Source: Centropus unirufus (taxonomy: Eukaryota; Chordata; Aves; Cuculiformes; Centropidae). Taken from it: DNA of 64,000 nucleotides. How positions within the stretch are numbered: the stretch's first letter is position 1; each line of letters opens with the position of its first letter. The DNA lies in contig VYZI01000085.1 in NCBI GenBank assembly GCA_013397695.1, positions 1,449,971 through 1,513,970 on the forward strand. The letters are read 5' to 3'. The translations under genes and the position numbers were made by a program. Positions 46,451 through 59,800 of this stretch are shown here, in pieces. The notes beneath the pieces are model-generated. The model was not told where the DNA came from and searched no databases. It saw only the letters and a program-made list of their open reading frames with translations.

Positions 46451-47507
46451 ATGAAAAAGCCAGAAGAAGACTTAGAGATGTACCTCGATGAGCACAGGTG
46501 ACAGGGCCGGCTCTGTCAGTCCTGCAGCGTGCTCCAGGCTCACCCGGCTGAGGCTGTTGCACCAGTTTGAATCCCAGCGAAGGGAAGGCGTGAGAGTACC
46601 TGTCACAATCCCACCCATCGCAGGACTGGTGGCTGTTTGCCTTGGCTACCTTGGTGTTTTCCCTCATCAGGGTAAAATTGGAGAACATGAGGATTCTGCA
46701 AGTGCTTTGAGGCTTGGCTTTTCCTGTAGTGCAGAGACTGCCTTAAAAACTTGTGCTGAAAATCGGGGTAGAGGAGGCGACTCCCCACCCCTCCAAAAGA
46801 ACCATGGCTGCAGAACGTGCCTCAGGAGAGCAGAAAGCTTTGTAGACACCAACTCTGTGTTCTTTTGGGAATTTAACTTGGTTTTCTACTCCTTTTGTTA
46901 ACTTTGACCAACGCCAATCAGGTTTTTCATTTTTAAAGTACAGGTAGGGCAGGTACGGGGTTGGCATTACCGTCCTCTGGTACTGGTCAGGTCCTGTTAT
47001 GGAAATGAAGCACAAGCAAGAAGCCGACCCCAAGTCCAAACTCGAGTCCCTTCATACCCACACGTGCTGCTGTGCCCAGCTGTGAAAAAGCGTGATGGAA
47101 GCAAAGGCAGAGGCTGGCCCTGCTGCAGAGAACACTCCTGGGGAAAAGCTGGCTTCTGAAGCTCCTGACTGGGAAGTGAGAAGACAACCTGGAGGAGAGG
47201 AGCATCCTCTGCTGGCACCCTGTGCTGTTGGGAAAGCGGTGGCAGAACTTGCTGATGCCCAGGCTCCCCCGTGGGCATCTGGGCCCTCGGGTACCACCCA
47301 TGGTCACGAGGAGGCGGCTGGCTGGGCTGCTTCAGTCCAATCCTCTGTCCTCAAGATGACAACGTTCTTTGCAGATGGTCTGGTACAAGGACATCCTTAC
47401 CTCTCAGCAATCGCGACACTTCAGCACCAGCAACAACAGAGAACAGCTTTGATCACACTTCCTCCATAATGGGTGACTGGGAGAATTCATTGGATTCTTT
47501 CAATTAA
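46451..47507 (+). CDS. Candidate two-exon small ORF of 59 codons, unrecognised
   Basis: Exon A runs 46430-46497: acceptor TTCATTGTTATTGCAAG, donor CACAG|GTGACA, ATG at 46451 with A at -3. Exon B runs from 47375 (acceptor GTTCTTTGCAG) to TAA at 47505-47507. Exon A ends with AG and exon B opens with the A that completes an Arg codon, so the frame passes through. The peptide would start MKKPEEDLEMYLDEHR and end SSIMGDWENSLDSFN; it is acidic, with no signal peptide or membrane segment. AATAAA follows at 47517-47522. I do not recognise the protein. The upstream part of exon A is open for 7 more codons, so this may be the end of a longer protein, or chance. Confidence 0.3.
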
Positions 47508-47516
47508 AACACCTCT

Positions 47517-47522
47517 AATAAA
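47517..47522 (+). terminator. AATAAA poly(A) signal, + strand, before the CEP89 3' end
   Basis: This canonical hexamer lies 10 bases after the stop of the candidate small ORF. It would give a + strand transcript ending about 300 bases short of the CEP89 stop, in a tail-to-tail layout. Confidence 0.4.
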
Positions 47523-47867
47523 GGCACATGATTGACCACGCTGGAGGCTTTCCGTCTTGCTGTTCTTGCTGTGTGTGCCAGAAGGCCAAGCTTACCACCC
47601 GTTTCTCCTGTTAACTGGATACTTGTCTTATGTTAACACTGAGCTGTACCTAACAAGGAATGGCCCTTTCTTGGCCCCCAAACACGAGGTGGTGTTTCAG
47701 GCTGGATTGGGTTCTGGATTGGCACTGCGGTTCAGCTGGAGGACAGGCTGCTGTCATTTGGATCCAGACATTTTGAAGAGGATGAATGCTCCGTTTGCAT
47801 CTTGGGAGGTTGAACTAATCTAAGTAAGGCACTGGGGCTTTTTCTGGGTTGAGATGTGCAATACATC

Positions 47868-47873
47868 TTTATT
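47868..47873 (-). terminator. CEP89: CEP89 poly(A) signal overlapping the stop codon
   Basis: On the - strand the coding end reads GGA GAA TAA AGA, so AATAAA contains the TAA stop. No other AATAAA was seen on this strand for more than 1.4 kb; the next variant is ATTAAA near 46390. If used, the 3' UTR would be only about 15-25 bases. Confidence 0.5.
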
Positions 47874-50800
47874 CTCCCCACTGAGATTCTTGTTGCATTT
47901 CATTTTTAGTAGAGGATAAAGGTTTCACGTCGCAGTAGCTAAAATCGTGTCCGTAAAACAGGTCTTTCTGAGAGCTTCCATCCAAGTGTGGCTCAGGGGC
48001 TGTCACAGTGTTCCACGTGTTGTTCTTCCCCAGGGACTGATGTAAGAGCTCTCTCATTCTCCTGGTTTCTTTAGATGTAGATTCCCAAATGATTTCAAGT
48101 TCCCCTTCAACTTTCCTAGAAAAAAAGGAAGAAAAATTTTAACTTTATCAACACTTTCAGCATTCCGTAACCTGGGGCATGGATAAGCCAGGATTAGACA
48201 AGCTGTACTTGAAGCTGATCAATAATCTAATATAAAGCATATTTATTGTGTGCACTTACTTTGATGTCTGTACAGGCATTTTGGATTGGGACATTACCAG
48301 CTGGACGGTTTTGGGGCTATAAATTGATCCTGGGGACAGAGCTTGTGGAAATAAATGTCTGGAACTGCCCTGGCACCAGTGATGCTGGTGGCCAAGCTAC
48401 AGCCGACAGCCAAAGCCAGCAAATAATTCTCCCTTCCTTGTTCCTGTGAGTGTGTGGAAGGGAGAGAGAACGTACTAAGCCTTACAAAGCCGTAAATACA
48501 TGAAGTTTAGCAAATTTCTGGCAGAGAGGCACAACGGGCTATGTGGGTGGTTGGATTACCTTGGAAAACTACTGCATGGTACCACAATACTTGAGATGGA
48601 TAAAGGAACATGAGGAACATGCCGGTTTATCAGCACCATCAGCCATGGGGGTTCGTGGTTTTACTGATCTTATTTAATAAGAATAAAAGCATCACTCTTA
48701 AAGCAGTATAGAACTCAGTTGCCCTCTCAATTACCTCATTTTTTAGTCTAGATTAATACAGTTATCAAAGGAAAACAGTGGATGCGAGATGAACTTGAAA
48801 GATGAACATAAGAATTAGTTGTTACTTTCAGAGTGGCCTTCACTCTCTTAGACTCTAAAAAATATTGCTAAGCCTTAACTTCCACCAGAAAACAGCAGGC
48901 ACCAACTGTGCTGCCCCCGAGCACTGGAGACTGCAGAAATGCAACAGCAAAAAAACTGCGTTTTTCAACTCCTCGCCTGCTGCAGCGCCAGGCACACATC
49001 TCGCTGCTTGGAATAATCATTTTCTGTGCCTACAGAAGGAAAAATGAGTCCCTTCGGTCTAAAGAGGAAAACGTTATTCAGTGTCACTTCTGTATGGAGA
49101 GTGAACCTGAGCCGGCTGCATCACATCATCTCTTACATGCTTTGGGGCTAGAAAGGTAAAATCTGAATGACCCTTATTATGGGACTTTGAACCGTGTTCT
49201 ATCCTACACTGAAAAAACACATTTTTAACTCGCTGTTCTCTGCTATAAGAAATAGTAACACGAGCCCAGAGGTTTGAAAGGCACTTAATGAATTAAAAAT
49301 CCTGAGAAACTCTTTCTAGAGAATAGTCCTGAACGGGACCTTCACCCCCCAGTTCCCAGCCCTGGGTAGGGCTGCTGTAATGCAGATGTCACCACGCCCT
49401 GTCCTTCAATGCTCTCAGAATCAATTCCTTCCCAATGGCAGAAACGACCTGCGAAGTGAGCGCTGAATTACCTCCCCTCAGCTGTAAAACCTTTTCTGTA
49501 CTCTGACACAGTGAACGTGCAAGGAAACCTTCCACAACCAGAGGGGAAAACACCTCCCTGAGAAGGATATCACCACTGACCGTCAGAACCTCGATTACAT
49601 CTGCCAAATATTATTTTCCTGTTTTTACTTCTCTGCAGCCAGTTCGTGTCCCTCATTAACAGGGCTGTAAGGCAGATGCTAAAGGAAGCGCATTATACGT
49701 GTACTCAGGTTCCCTTCATTTTCTGCTACTCTGAAAACTGCTGAGGAGCGCAGGGAAGAAAGCGTTCAGCCCTCAGTAGAAGGTGCTGTTAAATAATTAA
49801 TATCTATCTTGGTCATTTATAGGCCTCCCAAGTCACCGAAGCCTGGGCTCAGCTCGTTCCACTTGACAAGAAGCAGCCCTAAAAACAGCACTCGGAATAA
49901 ATTCCTCCTTCAAGAAGTCTGGAGGTGGAAGGATGGACTTGAGAGGAGCATCCCAGCATTTCCAGTAGAGCCAAAAGCAGAGACACCCAGGATGTTCCAC
50001 GGCAGGAGCTGCTGGCCGTGTCCCCTGGGACCCCAGCAGCTGCCCCCGGTGCCCGTACCTCTTCTGCTGCAGCACCTCAGCCAGGGTTTCCTGCTCGTCC
50101 CGCAGCAGGCGCTGCAGCTGCTGCATTTCTTGCTGGTACTGAGCGGTCTTCCCGGCAAACTCCTTCTCCTGCTCAGTCATTTTGAGACTGATATCTCCAA
50201 GCTTCCCAGCTGCTTTCTTTTTATAAACCTGTGAGTTACAGAGGAGAGACGTGATTACAGAAGAGAGGCAGCTTCCTACTGACAAGAGCGAGCCAGAGGT
50301 ACTTGCATGCACTTCAGTCCTTTACATCATGCCTTGCTTAAGTGTGTCAGCTCAGTCGTGTGATGGGCTTTTTTGGCCTACTTGTTAATTTGAAGGTATT
50401 GTACTTTGTTCTGCTTACAAATCCAGCGTGGATTTGTAAAAAGAAATCACCTGAGTCCTGTTACACATTTCCACCTGCTGCTGCTCTCACTAGAACAGGT
50501 AATTCCCACCACTGGCTTTGTCCTCTTTACCGCGCAGAACACTTAGGGCTGTTGCTGTAGCTGTGTGATGCTTGTTACAGGGCAGAGTGTTGAAATGGAA
50601 GCACCTCCTTTAATTAAATTGCAAACTATTTAGTGTAGCTTTGACAATATCACCATGGATGTGTTGCTAGTATGAAGTTTTATCTAAGGGGTTACCCACT
50701 ATGATTTTATCTTCACCCAAACTGAAGTGGAAGGAGTGGCCTTTTGGAAAAAAAAAAGGCACATGGCTATATAATCCACTTCACAAAGTGTTTCCTTTTC

Positions 50801-53800
50801 AGCTCTTGTACAAGGCCTCATTTTGGAGTTTACTGAAGTAACGGTATAGTGAAATATGTTAATATTTACCTAGAAAATATTTACGTGTATTTACCTAGTC
50901 ATTCCATATATAAACCTCAGTTCCACAGGTTTGTTTCCCAGCTTTTCCCCTTAGTTCTAACAAAAGGATTAGGAGCCTGCAGGTTAACCAGGTTCACCTC
51001 TCAAGCCTTCAGATCCCAGAGAAGTCTTCAAAACCCAGAGGTGATGCTTGTGATGCTGTGGGAGGGTGAAGGTAAACGTGTTCCGAGCAGAGGCTGCTCT
51101 GACTTAGCCCAGAGGAAGTGCAGAGCTCAGGAAAAACCTTTCACCTCTGCCAGTAAAAGCCTCCCCCAGCTCTGGACCTGAAACCCTCTCTTTAGGGCAG
51201 GTGCTGAATTATTTCAGAGCTCCAGAGAGAACTTCTTTCAACACAGAGAAGACCGATACTGGTACTGGCACCCATTTTTCTCTGAAGATCACTGATGTTC
51301 CAGCCTGAGGGAGGTGGGAGAGCTGTGCTGAAGCTGCGCTCTGCCCAAGATGCCTCAGGCCTGTGGCTCCTACCTACCCCCGGCTGCCTCTGCCAGTTTG
51401 GCAATGCCCGCTCTTTGCCAACCCGAGCTGTGTCACATGCAGAATGGTTGCAAAATCAAAGGGGCACAAAGGGCTAAAGTGCACAGTTTCCTGACCTAAT
51501 GATTAGGGCATGGAACTAGATATGAGGGATACAGTGTTCTGATCATAACCAAAGCCTATTTACAGTGCACTGGCTCCGAGCAGAACTTCAGCAGGGTGGG
51601 AGAAGAGAGCCTGGACCACTCCATACTCACCCGTGGGAGCCAGGCCAGCTCAGGCCACGCTGCAGGCACTTGTGAGTAACTCAGCCCTGTAGGGCAGAAG
51701 CTTTTCTCTCACTATAACAGTAGGCTCCAATTCATGGGATTTCATTTGCATTTCTTATCTTGTATCTTGCTGGAATAGCTGAGAATGGCTAAAGGCCAAT
51801 ACAAAGCACCCTCTCCCGAGATAAGAAATAGTGCAACACTCACGTTACCCATAGTTCTATTGCACTTTCAGAAAATTGATGTATTTTAAGTACTGTTATC
51901 ACTGGAGATGGATTACACCTAAATACCTCACAGAGGTTTTCCTGTAACTCAACGTCCAGGGCAGGCACGCAGTTGGTGATTTTGGAAGCAGCTGATAGTG
52001 GTTTTCCTCCAGCTGATATCATCAGGCTAACAAGCCTTCCAGCCTGGCTCATCAATGAAGTAGGAAGTGTGTAATCTTATTTTTCAGCCCACTGCTCTCT
52101 TTACAGCTACCATGGGGTTTATTTTCTTTGTGGCCAATTCCCGGGCTGTGCTGATCCTGGCAAGGGAAGTGCGGAGGAGCTGGTGTCCTACAGAGGTGTG
52201 TGCTTGTGTCACTTGATGGACACTGGTCTAGACTGGAAAATGCCACGTGTGGAGACTTCTGACTGGGGGTAAACTTGACTTAGTACAAAACAGGAATTCT
52301 TCTCCTTCCTTTTTCGAGTTTACAGGAAAAGCAATTCCTGTAGCACCAAAGCTGTCAAGACATAACAGTTTCAAATGGATTTCACCCATTTCTGCTGCAA
52401 CTGTGCCACGCCTTGTGTTTGTTGAGTCAGCTGTAAAGACAACCTACAGCTGTTCTCTTTGGGGAGATGTTCAAGGCGTGGAAACACGCTCTATTTCCAA
52501 ACCTCCTGCCCTGTGGCCATAAGGAACTGCCTGAGGATAACAGTACTCGAGAGGACTTTTTTGTTTTTCCAAATCTCATTGTAATGGACTTCAAGTTGAA
52601 GCGTTAGCACAGCCACGAAGCCAGGGGAGAGAATAACCAGGTGATACTACAGAGCAAAAGTGAAATACAAATGAAATATTATTCTTACTTTTACAACTGT
52701 TCATAAGCCTCCAGGTAATGGTGTAAATGCAATGGCCTGGCAGATGTGCAATGTAAAATAAAATCATTTATAAAATAACCCATATCTTTCATAAAACCAG
52801 GCACAGGCAGACTTTGCTCATTAAGACCCAAACCATTTACAGAACATTTAGCTTAGGAACACTGCTCACCTTCACTTTTTCTTCCAGCCTTCCCAAGCGC
52901 AGACTGCCTTCTACTACTTTGTTGAGAACACCGTGGTTCTTGTTCTCCAAGCACTTGGCCTGCAAACAGAGTGCAGAGAACTCACTGCAACCGGTGCTTC
53001 AAACAGGGCAGGCACAATACATGCACTGGGGAAGACAGCTCAAATAGTCTGAGGAACCAAGATGGAAACAGAATCCTGAAAATTATTCTAACATGCCTAA
53101 TTAACAACTGACTGGGAATAGCATCGCACTCACAACACACCACCTTGTAACAGGTTTATTCTGAAAGGATCACAGCTGCCCGCTCTGTGCTCTTTTTTAA
53201 CACAAGTAGCTTCAACAATGAACACCAATCTCTAAAATCAGAGTAAAAACTCTCAGCTTTATATATACCACTGCAGATCCTAATGCCAATGTGAATTAAG
53301 ACTTAATTATGTTACGCCCAGAAATCAGGGTGGCTGCTTTAACCATTCTGCTAGAAAAGCATCTTTTGCTGCTCCTGTCCTATTTGCAGAAGTCTGTTTA
53401 AGGAGTTAAAGCCTGGAACTGATAGCTTTCTTTTTTGATAATATAAATCAACAATAAGTTGTGCTAGTAGGATAATCGTGTGAAATATCAATTAACTCGT
53501 TAATTATTTAAAGATAATTACCAAAGAAATAAGCTGATCCCGTTCCTGAGCTGTCTTCTCCACCAAACCAATAAGGTTTGTTAGATAGTGATGGGCTGCA
53601 ACTTCTTTTTCCATTGCTTCCTCCAGCTGTTGTTTCAACAGACCTATTTTCTTCTTTAATCTCCTACAAAATGAACAAAACCGGAAAAACTTCAGACTGG
53701 GAATTAGTAGAACCTAAAAGAACCTGGACTGCATGCGCCAGTCAATTTGTATGAGCCTCAAGCAATCCAAAATCCTGTTAAAGATGTACTGGCTCAAAAC

Positions 53801-56800
53801 GTTTCAGTGCTGAGCGTCTTTTCCCACCGGGGCTGCTTTTCTTCCCAAGATGCTGCATGAACACCAGCAGGAACAGGGACTCAAAAGAGCAATGGGTGCA
53901 ATGGCTGCAGGCTCCCATTCCCCGAGAGACACAACAACGGTATTGGGTTTTACTTCTTCAAGTACTGCAAGCCCAGCTCTGAATCAGACAGGCACGTGGG
54001 AAGGTCTGCAGGGAGGGCAATGCCCTGTTTCTCTGGTGAGGACACATGCTCACCTGCCAGCATCAACAATAGAATCTTAATTTGCATGGGAGCACAGAAA
54101 AGTGTACATGAAAACTTCTAAAGCCTCATAAATCACTTTGTGCCCAGGCCTTTAAATGCAACAATGATGCGTTCAGGAAACATGTTCTTTCTGGAATAGG
54201 TCAAAATTACATCCTGTGGGATGACAGAGAACGTTTTTACAGACATTTCTGCTGTTATTTTTAGAAATACAGGTATCTCTACATGAGAAAATGAGAGTGT
54301 GAGGTGACCTGTTGGTCTTTTGTGTCATTTCCATCTCCGTTTCCAGGATCTTCTTGTCAGCCATGAAGTTGTTTTTCTCCAAAAGCAGTTTCTTGTTCTG
54401 AGCCTGCAGTGATGCCACCTTTCCCGTCAGCTCTTCCACCTCACAGCGCTTTTTCTCCTGCTCCTGTTGTAAATGGCTGCAAGGACCAACAGCACAGAAC
54501 AGGTGTCACGTACAGAGCTGCATCACTGAGGAGCTCAGGGTGAAACACCCATGGTGCGTGTATGAAAAAGATACATTGGGAATGCTTAATGCCCAGTGAT
54601 GACATCAGAGAGGCACTGCAACCTCATGACAAATCATGAACGAAGAACATTAGGAACCAAATGATTCAAATAGTTCAACCTAGAATCAGAATCACCAGGT
54701 TGGAAGAGATCTCCGATATCATGAGTCCAACCATTCCTGTCTATGACTAAACCATATCCCTAAGCCCGTCTTCCAAATACCTCCAGGGACGGTGATCCCA
54801 CCATCTCCCTGGGCAGCTGTTCCAGCACCTGACAACCCTTTCAGTGAAAAATTTTTTCCTAATGTCCAACCTGAACCTCTCCTGGCACAGCTTGAGGCCA
54901 TTCCCCCTTGTCCTTTTGCTGTCACCTGAGAGAAGAGCCCAGCACCCACCTCTCTACACCCTCCTTTCAGGCAGTTGTAGGCAGTGATAAGGTCTCCCCT
55001 CAACCTCCTCTTCTCCACATTAAAAACCTGACTGCACTAGAAACAGAATTCAACGATAAAAATATCTTTTATAGTCCAAAGGTATTCCTTTCCTATTTTT
55101 TTTTCCCAAAGGCAATACTAGCAATGCCAAAAGAGAAGGTCTGAGAGCTTCAGAGGAAGGCACCTACCAAGAAACCTGCACAAGCTGCTGTGTGGAATCA
55201 TTTCTGTGCACCACACACAAACTCGTACCTTTTTAGCTCATTCACCAAAGCGAAGTGCTCCTCCGCTGCTACTCTGCTCTCCAGTTTGGCTTTCAGCTCT
55301 TCACAAGTCGAACGCAAAGCTTCCAGCTGCTTCTGGTACTCCGCTATCTCTTTGTCTTGACTCTGTTTCTTGTCTTCTAAGATTATGATCTGTTTGGTTA
55401 ATTTTGAAGCTTTTGGGAGATAAAAAAAAACAAACCTGGGTACAGCAGAATTAATGCAATCACCTAGAAAACCAATTGATACCCAAAGCCTGATCTCACA
55501 GCAGTGTTACCTGCATTTAGGAATGCTTTGGAGGTATTCAGGGAGAGGCAAAACCATTCCAAAATTAAAAATAACCCATCCAAACTAAAAAAAAACAAAC
55601 CAAAACAAAAAAAAAACAAACAAAAAACCAAAACCAAGCCACACCACACCCCCAAACCCTGAACCTGCAGCAATGTCTTTGGTGTCATTCAAAGGACCAG
55701 CAGCTCAAGCCTTTTACCTTCCAGAATGTGTTGTCTGTGGCTGTCCTTTGTTTTAGCTTGTTGAATTTCAAGTTGCTCCATCAACAATCCATTTTCTTCC
55801 AAGACCAGCTTGGCCTGGGTTTGCAGCTGCTGCCTGTAATGACAACCATTTATAAATCTCACGGAATGCAAATATTAACTTAAGTCCAAAAAACCCCACC
55901 GCTGATTTCCACCAATGTGAACTGGTAAAATCATATTTGAGCTGCTTTAAAAGAAAATTAAACCCCTTACAGAAAGCAAAGCCTGAGCCCCAGGTAAGCT
56001 TAGAGACATTAACTCACAACACTCAATATGGGAATTATTTTAAACAATGTTTAAAATCTTGGACAAACAAAAGCAAAAATCCCTCCGGAAAGAAGGGGAA
56101 ATCCGTGTGGATGTATTAGAATTCTAGCATCACAGAATGGCACGACAATAAATGCTACACAATGGTGCCAGAGGGCTTGGAGACAGCTGTGCTGTTCCAC
56201 TCATCTGTGAACTTAAATTTTGAGTGCAATGAGCAAAATAACGAGTAGCTTTTAAATTAATTTCTAGTAATGTAACTTGCCATTCTGTAGGGGTAATGAA
56301 GTTGGTTTTATTTAATTGTTCATGCAGGTCTTCATTTTCCTTCACCAGCTCTTCAACTCGTGCCTTAAAATTCTTCATTTCCTCCTGGGAAGACAAAGGA
56401 CTCCACGTAAAATTCTCTGAGGGAAAGTATTTTGTTTTCATCTTTACATTGACAAAAACTTTTATAACTACACAAGCCTGGGCGCCTTCTAATTCTTGTT
56501 ACAGCTCCTTATCTCATTGCCCACTCAGCTGCAGCTCAGATGTGCAAACACAACTTCTCAACTGCTTCAATCTAGTAAAAGTTGATTAAAAATAATACAA
56601 CTATTTGAATTGTGCCACCCTTTTGCCAAGTGGCATTTGAATTAAGCAAGCTGAGATCCTCAACATATGAATTTAAAAAAAAATGAATTTTGGAAATTGC
56701 TAGAGGATACGATACCTTTTCAAAAAGAATTATAGGAATTTGAATAAGGCAGGACAACACAGGGAATTTACAGTGATACAAAACCCTCACTGGTTTGTGC

Positions 56801-59800
56801 TCATTTTATGGCTTATTTTTTTGAAGGAATTATTATTTTTAAAAGCCAGGGCAGTTCTGCTCAGAAGCAAATTGCCATTTGCCAAGGATTCAGCGAACAA
56901 AAAAATACTTTTAAAGAGCAGAAAGAGTACCCATTCCTTAGTACCTGTTCTTTAAATCATTAGAAATAAATATTTATCAGCCACAGAATTCACAGCCCTG
57001 AACCAGCAGAGCAGCCACACAGGGCCCTGAATCCCTGTAAGGAGTGGTGATAGGACGTTCTTTCCAGCACTGATTGTGCTGAGGGTTTTACTCCATTCAG
57101 AGAGCACAACTCTTGTCCATCTCAGTGTAGTGTCTGCTTCTATGGCCAAACAGGCTGACAAAACCCAGCAAGCCGAGGAGGACAACACAGCACAATAATT
57201 ATGGAAAAGCAGAACAAAGTCACTTTTAATTTTCAGGAGAAAACACCTTGTTAAGGGATTTATACGTGCCACTCATTTATTTCTGCTTTGAAGCAGAAGT
57301 TTATTTTCTTTAGATGGCAACTTGCCTCATGTTCAAGGTTTAAATCTTCCTTTTCTCTTATCCTGTCCTCATACGCCAAGAGAAGAGGTGACAAATACTT
57401 CATATCCAACTTAAAGAGAAAAAATCAAAACGCGTAAGTCAATTACAAACCACTGCCTCATCAGTATTTTTACTACTTCTCCTGCTAAACAGTGCTAGTT
57501 TTAAAAGCCATTCGGGTTTTCATATGCGCTTTGCAGACAGAAGAGGACTCACACAGGCACCCAACAGCGCTGCTTTGGGAAGGACAAGGCTGGACGTCCT
57601 TGCACATCTCACTAAAAAGCAGCAGTAACTCATCACTATGTGTAACACAGCAGAGCACGAATGCAAATGGATACAAACCCAGACTCATTAGTAATAATCC
57701 AATTTAGCCCAGATTCATTAGCAGTGGGAAAGCAATTTTTACACGCTCAAACCTGCATCTGTAGAACTCAATACACAAGTATGACTCTTGGCTTTTATAG
57801 CTAGAAAGAGAGCAAGAGGAGGCCTATACTATTCCCATATAGTTCTGAATAATAATGATGAAGGGGAATTTAAGATCTGATTTTCAAGGAAAAATGGTTT
57901 CACACATTATGAATACATTCAATTTCTCAGACTATTTGCCTCCTCCTTGCCAGAGTCCATAGGCAACCATTCCCGCCATTAGGATCACTAAATATGCTCT
58001 TTTCTTCTAATATCATTGTAAAAATAATCACAACAAAGATTGCAACTCATCAGACCTTGAAGAAATCCATTTTCTGGACAACTTATGTCAAGATGCTATT
58101 TATGATTTTCAGGGTAACGGTACTTCTACTTGATTTGCATTCAACAGTTCAAGGTTGGTGATTGCAGCTCACTGGGAATCCACCTGGAGCTGCACACGTG
58201 CCTCACCAGGCTCTGCCCTACACCTTTTCATGCAACAAACACAAATGTTTGGAGTACTTTACCAGTATGTGATAGTTCAGAGTAATGAAACATTATCCTC
58301 AATATTTTTGTTCCAGTAAAGAAATTCTACTACTTGACTTGGAGAGGTATGAAGGGATAAATGAAAATACTGTTTTACTCACCAGCCATGGTGGAGGTGG
58401 CCCTTTCTTAGGCAAGCCTTTCAGTTTTATATGCTAAAGTAGATTTTTAAAAAGATAATGAAATTACTTCCTGCATTTTGAAGCACAAACCACTGTCCAC
58501 ACACTCACAACCATAACCCCAAACAAGCTCATGTTTCTATTAACGTGTTGCATACACAGCACACATTGAAAGGAGTCAACAGAAGTTTAGTATCTTACTA
58601 AGACAGGGAAAGTTCAACTTCTTGAAGTCAGACCTAACAATAAATGCTTACTTGAAAATTCAGAAAAAGCCTCTACTTGAAGCCCTTGTGACCAATATGG
58701 AGAAAAAAAAAATCAAAAATTCAAGGATGAATGAAAGGACAATGGGACGTTTCAGTACCAATTGCCTTTATAACCAAGATTCTCACCTCTTCCTGGGACA
58801 ATGGCCTGAATTTAGTTTGATATCGACTTAATTCCACATTTAATCGATGGACTGTCATCTTCAGAGCATCATTTTCATCTACCAGTTCCTGCGCTTGCTG
58901 TCTGAGAGAAAGTAGTTCTGTAGCTGCCACTATCAAAACAGAAACCCAACAATAAAGTTCAATCAGGATTCAAGGAATGTTCACAATTTTTTAAGAATAA
59001 GGAAAACATCTCAGTAAGAATCATAGGAGAACTCTCAAAATCCTGGAATGGAACAATACCATGAAAAACTACTAATAAAAACCATTACATTTCAAACAAC
59101 TGATTTTTTTCACGATCAGGTAAGTATTCCTTGATAACATTCCTACAAATGTAGAAAATGCTGTTCGGAAATTACTCCCGCACAGCTACTTGCTGTCAGT
59201 GAGCAGAAAGCTCCTACTGCAAGAATAAGTGGTCAGAAATCAGAAAAATCAAATAAGGTACCCACAAAATAGCTTGTATGTTTTTCCCACCTTCGCTATG
59301 TGACTTCTCTGCAGCCTCTTTAAGCCTTCTGTTTTCTTGCTCTAGCCTCTTCAGCTTTAATTGCAGCTCTTCCATTTGCTGCACTGTCCCCTCAAATTCT
59401 TGGGCCACAGCCTGGTAAGCCTTGCTCAGAGACCAGTTTTCTTGTTTTAGTTCCCTGAACTTTTCTTTAGTCAGGTTTTCCCGTGCTTGCCTGGCCCGGA
59501 CAGACACATCTGCAATTCCACAGTGCAGAGGAGTTACACGGGAGTCAGACTGAATGGGAGCTTCAGCAAATTATAATCCATTTTCTCCAATAGCAGCATT
59601 ATACAGGACTGATACATTATGAGACATAAAGCTGCCCTTTTTACACCCAACACAGAGTGTTCAGAACTTTCTCACCTCCTGTACAGGAGAAATGCTTTTC
59701 CCCCATGAATAGCAATCAGGGAATACAAGAAAGTAAACTTTTATATAATCTGTACATTATCAAAGTGAAGATTTGTAGGAAAGTCACAGAAAAATCCACA

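Larger units (their letters stand above)
50059..59509 (-). other. CEP89: CEP89 coiled-coil region
   Basis: Exons from 59509 down to 50059 encode nearly continuous heptad patterns rich in Leu, Glu, Lys and Gln (for example MEELQLKLKRLEQENRRLKE and EMQQLQRLLRDEQETLAEVL). A short Pro-rich break (GPPPPWL, 58383-58433) separates the first coil from the KYLSPLLLAYED block; the same break is seen in human. Confidence 0.85.

Noticed and set aside
46056..46688. Longest open frame in the window on the - strand (210 codons) in the intergenic region
   Set aside because: No similarity to any known family, no codon or domain pattern, and GC-rich DNA here is open in several frames. It also runs antisense to the better-supported exon at 46430-46497.
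47092..47469. 125-codon + strand frame overlapping the last candidate exon
   Set aside because: A different frame from the one that joins in phase to 46430-46497. Its start has a stop 7 bases upstream and no good acceptor precedes it.
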